A DNA stretch of 9,594 nt from Desulfobacterales bacterium (GTDB lineage: Bacteria > Desulfobacterota > Desulfobacteria > Desulfobacterales > ETH-SRB1): assembly GCA_030017395.1 (NCBI GenBank), contig JASEIZ010000068.1:1-9594 (forward strand), written 5' to 3'. Below the pieces are notes generated by a model. It did not search any database. It was not told the origin of the DNA and was given only the letters and a program-made list of their open reading frames with translations. Numbering within the stretch: the stretch's first letter is position 1; the number at the start of each line of letters is the position of its first letter. Shown in pieces: positions 4,912 to 9,594 of this stretch. The translations under genes and the position numbers were made by a program.

Positions 4912-5289
4912 TCATGGTTTAAATATTTTCAATTGCAAATCTTTAATCATTTTAAAGTGCCTTACATTACTTGATGCAAGAGGCAGGTTATTTTCGACAG
5001 CTGTTGCTGCTATTATTGCGTCACCCGATCTAAGGCCGGAAGCCAACGTGTATTCTTCGACATAAATAGACGCACGATGTCCTATGTTTTCAGTTAATGG
5101 AAGAACAATAAAATCGAACGCTGTTAAAAAATCTTTTATATGTTTGTGCTGATTTTTGTTTTTAGCACACTGTAGAAGTTCCATGTAAGTCTGAACGGAA
5201 AGGTGGCGTTCCTCTGACATTTCCATAAGTTTCGCAGCTTTTTTGTTACCTCTCTGAATCCAGATGAATATGTCTGTATCAAATATCAT
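4912..5289 (-). CDS. vapC: VapC-family PIN-domain ribonuclease toxin
   Basis: A 125-residue PIN-domain protein. The acidic metal site is complete: Asp4 in MIFDTDIFIW, Glu37 in TYMELLQCAK and Asp90 in SGDAIIAATA, with Asn108 in SSNVRHF at the fourth position. VapC toxins are magnesium-dependent endoribonucleases that cut tRNA or rRNA and stop translation. The C-terminal NVRHFKMIKDLQL is the usual family end. It overlaps the antitoxin gene by 11 bases (ATGATATTTGA), so translation is coupled. Repeat copy 3 follows almost directly. The target RNA cannot be read from the sequence. Confidence 0.93.
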   Translation of the reverse strand: MIFDTDIFIWIQRGNKKAAKLMEMSEERHLSVQTYMELLQCAKNKNQHKHIKDFLTAFDFIVLPLTENIGHRASIYVEEYTLASGLRSGDAIIAATAVENNLPLASSNVRHFKMIKDLQLKIFKP

Positions 5290-5521
5290 CGTATCTATCT
5301 TTCCGCAAATCGTTTAATTCATCTAATACTGATTTCTTGGGGTCTTGAGATGACATGCCAAAGAAAGGATGATCAATTATACTCATATCATTCTTTTGTG
5401 CTGCCGGGACCAAGACCCCTTTCACTTTACCGCGATACAGGACTGTCACCTTTTCATTCCTGTCAAGAGCTTTGAGAACATCATTCATTTTATATCTTAA
5501 ATCAACGACCGTTGCTTTCAT
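5279..5521 (-). CDS. Phd/YefM-type antitoxin of the vapC module
   Basis: Eighty residues. The N-terminal part (about 1-40: MKATVVDLRYKMNDVLKALD, then NEKVTVLYRGKVKGVLVP) has the DNA-binding fold pattern of Phd/YefM antitoxins, where a beta-strand after the helix reads V-x-V-x-Y-R-G. The C-terminal half (FFGMSSQDPKKSVLDELNDL) is the flexible toxin-binding tail. Phd-type antitoxins commonly pair with PIN toxins. GAGGTGA just before the ATG at 5521 is a good ribosome site. The operator upstream is a perfect inverted repeat, so self-repression is likely. Confidence 0.88.
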   Translation of the reverse strand: MKATVVDLRYKMNDVLKALDRNEKVTVLYRGKVKGVLVPAAQKNDMSIIDHPFFGMSSQDPKKSVLDELNDLRKDRYDDI

Positions 5522-5534
5522 TAGATCACCTCTA

Positions 5535-5581
5535 TTTTAATGTATATAGAAACTATACATTAAAAGATGCCAAGATTTCAA
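5535..5581 (-). promoter_or_regulatory. Promoter and perfect operator palindrome of the phd-vapC module
   Basis: TTTTAATGTATA (5535-5546) and TATACATTAAAA (5554-5565) form a perfect 12-bp inverted repeat with a 7-base centre. On the minus strand TTGAAA (5576-5581) with TATAGT (5552-5557) at 18 bases, or TTGGCA (5568-5573) with TCTATA (5545-5550) at 17 bases, could be the promoter. In both cases the -10 box lies within the palindrome, the classic layout for antitoxin autoregulation. Confidence 0.65.
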
Positions 5582-5629
5582 GGATTATTTTTATTTAAAA
5601 GTCTTGATCTTGTAACCGCGAACCTGAGT

Positions 5630-7540
5630 TTACCCTTTCCTTAATTTTCGGCTGTCACCTACTCGAAGGGTTACATTTGTGGAATCAAAATATTCTATAA
5701 GCGGGATTAAATACTTGCGTGATACTAATGCTATTTCCTTGAACTGCGGCGTTGTCATTTCTCCATGAGATTTTAAATAATCAACCAGCCGGTTTTTTAA
5801 CTTATTGACAGCCTCTGCATGGAAATAGAGGTCCTCTTTTACCTTAAGCAGAAATCCTTCATCAACAAGCAGCATCAGCACATCTTTTGCCCGCTTCGAA
5901 TCAAGATCAAACGACTTGCTTAGTTCTTTAAAATACGGTGGCGTTAGCCCGCCTTTAACATAGGCGTCCAGTATTTTTGTTCTTATATCGGCCTGATCAA
6001 CTTTTAGAGAAACAGTATGTGAAGATAAATGGACGGTATTTTCTTCCTGAATAATTACTTTATCCTTTATCATCAGGTTAAGCATAAGACTGAAAAGCTT
6101 TGTTTCCACAGCAAAAGGAAACTTTGATCTTAACTCCTCTTTGGACATACCGGCCTTTAAGGGGTTTGATTTGTGGTATTTTGACAGATAATCAAGCATT
6201 TCTTTCTTTAAATTTTCAATGCCGTTATTATGGATGTAGATTCGATTTTCCCTGTCAAAGCAGACAATTGTTTTTTTTGACAAAAGTGCCTGGATGGTAT
6301 TATCGAGCTGTTTTTCAGGAAGGTTTGTCATTATTTTAAGGTCGGCAAAGGAGACTCCTGCATAATCGGAAGCATCAGCTTGAGATGAAATTATTTCTTC
6401 AGGTATGTTGCCGGCAATTCCCTTTAACAGTTTGATTACCTCCGGCTTAAAGCGTTTGTGCTTTTGTGGTATCGGGTTTAATATATGCCCGCCGCCGATA
6501 GTTCGTACCGGTGAATAACTTCTTATTACAAACCTGTCATTCTTTACCAGCGCAACCGGAGAGTCAAGCCTGATCTGAGCAAGAGTTGTTTCCCCTGGAA
6601 GAAGCTCATCCTTTTCAAGAAGAATAAGAATGCCTAACACCTCGCTGGTTCCTGTGTGAAATCTGGTGCGCATCCGGTTTTTAGCTGATTTTTTATTGCT
6701 GCCAAGATAGTTAACCAACACGTCTATCATGAAGCTCGGCTTTAAGTCGCCTATAGTAGATAATACTTCTCCGCGGGTTACGGAAGATTTTTCAAGCCCC
6801 TGAAAATTAATGGCTGTGCGCATTCCAGCTTCCGCAGCGTCCACGCTGTGGTTGTGAACCTGAATGCCACGCACCTTTGAAGTAATGTTGGACGGATATA
6901 TCATGATGGTATCTCCAACATGGATGTTTCCTGATATAAGCGTCCCTGTAATTACCGTTCCAAACCCCTTCATGCTGAAAACCCGGTCAACAGGAAGGCG
7001 GAACAGACCTGTTGATGTGCGCACAGGAATTAAGACGCTCAGCTCATCCAGGGTTTTGATAAATTCCGGTATACCTTTGCCTGTGGCAGACGATACAGGC
7101 ACAATAGGGCTGTTTTCCAGAAAGGTTCCCTTTAGAAATTCTTTGATATCATCTGATACAAATTCCAGCCATTCCTCATCAACAAGGTCGATCTTGGTCA
7201 GAGCAACAAAGCCGTGTTTTATGTTGAGCAGAGAACATATTTCCATGTGTTCTCTGGTTTGGGGCATTACCCCTTCATCAGCCGCAATAACCAGCGCTAC
7301 AATATCGATTCCTGTGGCGCCCGCCACCATGTGCTTGACAAATTTTTCATGCCCGGGCACATCGACAATTCCAATATGCTGTCCGCTTGGAAGATCCATT
7401 GAAGCAAAGCCAAGCTCAATAGTTATGCCGCGAATCTTTTCCTCTTTTAAGCGGTCTGTGTCTATTCCTGTGACAGCTTTAACAAGTGAGGTTTTGCCGT
7501 GATCAATATGTCCTGCGGTTCCTAAAATAATCTGTTTCAA
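5630..7540 (-). CDS. selB: Selenocysteine-specific elongation factor SelB
   Basis: A 636-residue GTPase that carries selenocysteinyl-tRNA to UGA codons marked by a SECIS hairpin. All G-domain motifs are present: GHIDHGKT (10-17), RGITIELG (37-44, switch I), DVPGHEKF (60-67), LTKID (114-118) and VSSATGKG. EF-Tu-like domains 2 and 3 follow to about residue 360, with FRLPVDRVFSMKGFGTVITG marking domain 2. The rest is the winged-helix region that reads the SECIS, ending in MTTPQFKEIALVSRKYLIPL and EYFDSTNVTLRVGDSRKLRKG, the typical last wing. The length is normal. The start is a TTG at 7540; AAAGGAAC, overlapping the stop of the preceding gene, is the ribosome site, so translation is likely coupled to the CNNM gene. 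selA, selD and the Sec tRNA must lie elsewhere. No terminator is seen between selB and the phd-vapC module. Confidence 0.97.
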   Translation of the reverse strand: MKQIILGTAGHIDHGKTSLVKAVTGIDTDRLKEEKIRGITIELGFASMDLPSGQHIGIVDVPGHEKFVKHMVAGATGIDIVALVIAADEGVMPQTREHMEICSLLNIKHGFVALTKIDLVDEEWLEFVSDDIKEFLKGTFLENSPIVPVSSATGKGIPEFIKTLDELSVLIPVRTSTGLFRLPVDRVFSMKGFGTVITGTLISGNIHVGDTIMIYPSNITSKVRGIQVHNHSVDAAEAGMRTAINFQGLEKSSVTRGEVLSTIGDLKPSFMIDVLVNYLGSNKKSAKNRMRTRFHTGTSEVLGILILLEKDELLPGETTLAQIRLDSPVALVKNDRFVIRSYSPVRTIGGGHILNPIPQKHKRFKPEVIKLLKGIAGNIPEEIISSQADASDYAGVSFADLKIMTNLPEKQLDNTIQALLSKKTIVCFDRENRIYIHNNGIENLKKEMLDYLSKYHKSNPLKAGMSKEELRSKFPFAVETKLFSLMLNLMIKDKVIIQEENTVHLSSHTVSLKVDQADIRTKILDAYVKGGLTPPYFKELSKSFDLDSKRAKDVLMLLVDEGFLLKVKEDLYFHAEAVNKLKNRLVDYLKSHGEMTTPQFKEIALVSRKYLIPLIEYFDSTNVTLRVGDSRKLRKG

Positions 7541-7555
7541 TTTGGATATGTTCCT

Positions 7556-8572
7556 TTATAATTTCTTGTGAATTTTAGTAATGCCACGTAATAATCTGCC
7601 CAAAATATCCGAGCCTGTTATTATTTGTTTTTTATCTCCCCATAATAATATTATATCTTTCTTAATTACGTCATCTTCTTCATCCGCGGATTCAATTTCA
7701 AACTTTCTGATCACCTCTCCAAGTGGAACTGTTGAATTTGTGATAATTATTGGCCGATGAGTATAGTTAAATGGATCAAATTTAATTTCATCAAATAAGG
7801 CGCTCCTAATAAAACCATCTGAATCGACTACGAACTTTGGTATTTTTTTGTCATTTGTTATGATTACCCATTTCCTTTTTGATTTATTTAATTTCTTTAA
7901 AAATTTATTATCTAATGATCTTTCTATGGCTGGGAATTGAGGCTTTTTATTTTTAAACGGTAACGATATAATACTGTCCGGATGAATTGGACCACCTTCT
8001 TGACCTATTAATAAATCATCAATGGAAAGAAAATTAATGGCGCCTATTCCTTCAACATAATCTATATCCTCTGAACCTTCTACATGCCTTCGTATTAATT
8101 GTTTTAAACTCTTTTCTTTAAAGTATTGTACGCTTTCTTCACCCAGCCATAAGTCTAATAATTTTGCTGAAGGTTTTGCAAAAGGGAACAAAAGTATCTG
8201 ATAGAATCTTAAAATTGGCGATAAAAAAGAGGCTGTCTTTAATGCGTGTCTTGAAAAGTATGCCTGAGGGATTATTTCTCCGATAAAAGTGATAAAAAAC
8301 GTTGAAAATATGAATGCAACAACTCCAATCATCACGGAATTAGAAAGAAGCGTTAATAGAACATTGGCGCCTACATTTCCCCAGAGTATTGTTGTTAGCA
8401 AGAAATTAGGGTCAGAGCGCATCTTTAAAACTTTAAGCGCTGCAAGATTGTTATTATATGCTTCGATTTCCAGACGAAGGCGAGTAACACTAAAAAATGC
8501 AAGATTAAGTCCTGAAAACATTGCCGACTGAGCGAGGCAAAATATAATTCCTATCCAAATGATCGTATCCAT
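7556..8572 (-). CDS. CNNM/DUF21-family transmembrane protein
   Basis: A 338-residue inner-membrane protein. The first 160 residues are the DUF21/CNNM domain: about four hydrophobic segments, the signature SAMFSGLNLAFFSVTRLRLE, then LLTTILWGNVGANVLLTLLS and GEIIPQAYFSRHA. This domain is found in CorB/CorC-type magnesium or cobalt transporters and cyclin M proteins. The rest is cytosolic and ends in a degenerate CBS-like part (IILLWGDKKQIITGSDILGR). A canonical CBS pair is not obvious, so ion transport is a family-based guess. ATG 8572 matches family starts; a TTG at 8611 would add 13 residues and overlap the upstream gene by 11 bases. Middle gene of the operon, 15 bases before selB. Confidence 0.85.
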   Translation of the reverse strand: MDTIIWIGIIFCLAQSAMFSGLNLAFFSVTRLRLEIEAYNNNLAALKVLKMRSDPNFLLTTILWGNVGANVLLTLLSNSVMIGVVAFIFSTFFITFIGEIIPQAYFSRHALKTASFLSPILRFYQILLFPFAKPSAKLLDLWLGEESVQYFKEKSLKQLIRRHVEGSEDIDYVEGIGAINFLSIDDLLIGQEGGPIHPDSIISLPFKNKKPQFPAIERSLDNKFLKKLNKSKRKWVIITNDKKIPKFVVDSDGFIRSALFDEIKFDPFNYTHRPIIITNSTVPLGEVIRKFEIESADEEDDVIKKDIILLWGDKKQIITGSDILGRLLRGITKIHKKL

Positions 8573-8600
8573 ATTTTTGGTTTTAAAATTGTTTAAGTCT

Positions 8601-9122
8601 TTAAGGTTCAATATTTTCTTTATTTAGAAAATATTTTCTAATTTCTTCAGGTACGCTGTTATTTGGACAATGGAAATATATACATCTGGGGCATTCGTAT
8701 TTTTTTAATGTAACTACAAAATTGATTCCAGACAGGATATATATAGCCAACAATAACTTGCTTTGAAAAATCCAGTAAATTGGGAATGCGCATATTATAC
8801 TTATAAGCACCAAGAGCACTATTTTATCAGTTAAACTCCATGGCCCATGCCTGGGTTTAAATATTTTTTTAAAATTCCAGAGGGATAAACAAGGTAGTTG
8901 CTTTGAATCCTTACAATAGTGGGGGCAATGTGTGCATAAAAATCTGAATATTAAAATTTGCAATGCTACAAAGGCAACCAAGTAAATACCCAACAAAAGA
9001 AAAGAGCTTTTAGCGATTGACACACAAGCGATAATAAAAGGAATTAGTGCCATCATTGCCCAGTATATACAATCACCAAGATTGTGTTTTGATTTTAAGT
9101 TGAAGTTATTATATTTTTCCAT
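8601..9122 (-). CDS. Cysteine-rich four-helix membrane protein of unknown function
   Basis: A 173-residue protein with four predicted membrane helices (about 20-38, 41-62, 100-118, 122-138). Cysteine clusters follow helix 2 (FLCTHCPHYC: Cys63, 66, 70, plus Cys78) and helix 4 (CPRCIYFHCPNNSV: Cys144, 147, 152). Both clusters should lie on the same side of the membrane and could bind a metal ion or an iron-sulfur cluster, or act in thiol redox. I do not recognise a named family. ATG 9122 is preceded by GAAGGAAA about 11 bases away. It is the first gene of the operon with the CNNM protein and SelB, so a role linked to metal or selenium handling is conceivable but unproven. Confidence 0.8.
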   Translation of the reverse strand: MEKYNNFNLKSKHNLGDCIYWAMMALIPFIIACVSIAKSSFLLLGIYLVAFVALQILIFRFLCTHCPHYCKDSKQLPCLSLWNFKKIFKPRHGPWSLTDKIVLLVLISIICAFPIYWIFQSKLLLAIYILSGINFVVTLKKYECPRCIYFHCPNNSVPEEIRKYFLNKENIEP

Positions 9123-9195
9123 TTTTTATTTTTTCCTTCGCGATTAACGTCTGGGACAACATGAATTACCGACCCAGTGCCGATATCAAAAAAAT

Positions 9196-9224
9196 ATCAT
9201 ATTTTATCAATTATAGACAAACAA
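9196..9224 (-). promoter_or_regulatory. Predicted promoter of the membrane protein-CNNM-selB operon
   Basis: On the minus strand TTGTTT (9219-9224), a 17-base spacer and TATGAT (9196-9201) resemble a sigma70 promoter and would give a leader of about 65 bases before the ATG at 9122. The region is very AT-rich, so chance matches are likely. Confidence 0.4.
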
Positions 9225-9460
9225 AATTTTATCATTCTATCAAAAGAACTGAACCGCAATAGCAAACGCGGTTAAATATTATATATATTAAAGCATTTCT
9301 TGAGAAATTGGAATTGGAAAGAAGACCAGTAGATCAGGCAGGCACAACATGGTGGAATGCTTTTTCAGGCAGTGCGTGTTTCTTTGTCTGTGGAGTAAAA
9401 GTTTGCACCTTTTGATTGCCATACTATAGAGTTTTCTGATATAAACTTTCATTCTTTGTA

Positions 9461-9494
9461 GAGCTCCCCTCCGCAAGCAGCGGGGAATGCGCTC
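9461..9494. repeat. REP-like imperfect palindrome
   Basis: Nested pairs GAGC/GCTC (9461-9464, 9491-9494) and CCGC/GCGG (9471-9474, 9480-9483) around AAGCA, with CC/GG next to the inner stem, form a GC-rich imperfect hairpin in AT-rich surroundings. It is unrelated in sequence to the RAYT ends near 1121 and 2209, so it would belong to a different repeat family. Confidence 0.5.
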
Positions 9495-9568
9495 GCTTTT
9501 GCGGTTTAATGACCAAAACTTTTCAGGGCGAGACATTGTTTGGATTTTCGAACTGGGGACAACCAAAG

Positions 9569-9587
9569 CCTGGTCTTTTGGGCCAGG
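9569..9587. terminator. Possible weak terminator hairpin
   Basis: CCTGGTC (9569-9575) and GGCCAGG (9581-9587) form a 7-bp stem with one T/G pair and a five-base loop, followed on the plus strand by ATTCTTT and on the minus strand by CTTTGG. The T-runs are poor. It may end a minus-strand gene lying to the right of the window. Confidence 0.3.
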
Positions 9588-9594
9588 ATTCTTT

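Larger units (their letters stand above)
9123..9594. other. Non-coding region upstream of the selB operon
   Basis: About 470 bases without a credible gene. It contains the operon promoter, a REP-like palindrome (9461-9494) and a hairpin (9569-9587). A 92-codon minus-strand frame at 9288-9566 crosses the palindrome, has unnatural composition (RRGALQRMKVYIRKLYSMAI) and no family match I know. No tRNA fold, in particular no Sec tRNA, could be made out. Confidence 0.55.

Noticed and set aside
6864..7502. Long plus-strand frame (212 codons) opposite selB
   Set aside because: It lies entirely within the well-supported selB gene on the other strand and has low-complexity Ser/Pro/Thr content typical of antisense frames.
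9541..9565. TTCGAA resembling a tRNA T-loop, considered because a Sec tRNA could accompany selB
   Set aside because: The flanking bases do not pair into a T-stem, and no anticodon arm, acceptor stem or TCA anticodon loop could be built around it.
9288..9566. 92-codon minus-strand open frame
   Set aside because: It crosses the REP-like palindrome, has no ribosome site or family resemblance, and its composition is that of read-through of non-coding DNA.

Overview
The window looks like chromosomal DNA from an anaerobic, selenoprotein-making bacterium. A member of the Desulfobacterota (former deltaproteobacteria) is the best guess. The basis is a complete selB, a REP-associated tyrosine transposase with a DnaA-like C-terminal domain, double-membrane-style lipoproteins and a dense toxin-antitoxin (TA) load. 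This is inference from gene types, not a sequence match. Every gene I accept lies on the minus strand, so transcription runs from right to left.

Layout from right to left. (1) 9123-9594 is non-coding, with a REP-like palindrome, a weak hairpin and a plausible promoter. (2) 9122-5630 is a tight three-gene operon: a cysteine-rich four-helix membrane protein, a CNNM/DUF21 membrane protein, and SelB, the translation factor that delivers Sec-tRNA to recoded UGA codons. selA and the Sec tRNA are not in the window. (3) 5565-2249 is an array of four TA modules of four different types: Phd/VapC, HigB/HigA, Unstab_antitox/ParE, and a HigB/HigA-like pair whose toxin is truncated. Each intact module carries an inverted repeat beside its start that can serve for autoregulation, and each is followed on its 3' side by a copy of one intergenic repeat. 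That repeat consists of a terminator hairpin, a TCACGTGA core and a 41-bp tail. The middle copy has been split by a 136-bp MITE-like insertion. (4) 2209-1104 is a compact 1.1-kb RAYT (TnpA-REP) element whose single gene lies between 23-bp inverted ends. Further copies of its end sequence lie beside it, and one of them encodes the last residues and stop codon of the neighbouring antitoxin. (5) 1053-1 holds two lipoprotein genes in one operon, the second a TPR protein cut off by the window edge. This part looks more GC-rich than the rest.

How it fits together: a housekeeping-like selB operon and a lipoprotein operon flank about 4.5 kb of accessory DNA built from TA modules, repeats and transposon-like sequence. 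The most interesting signal is the modular design of the TA array: unrelated TA pairs share the same 3' flanking repeat, as if inserted or exchanged as cassettes. I see no integrase and no attC sites, so repeat-mediated homologous recombination is the simplest explanation.
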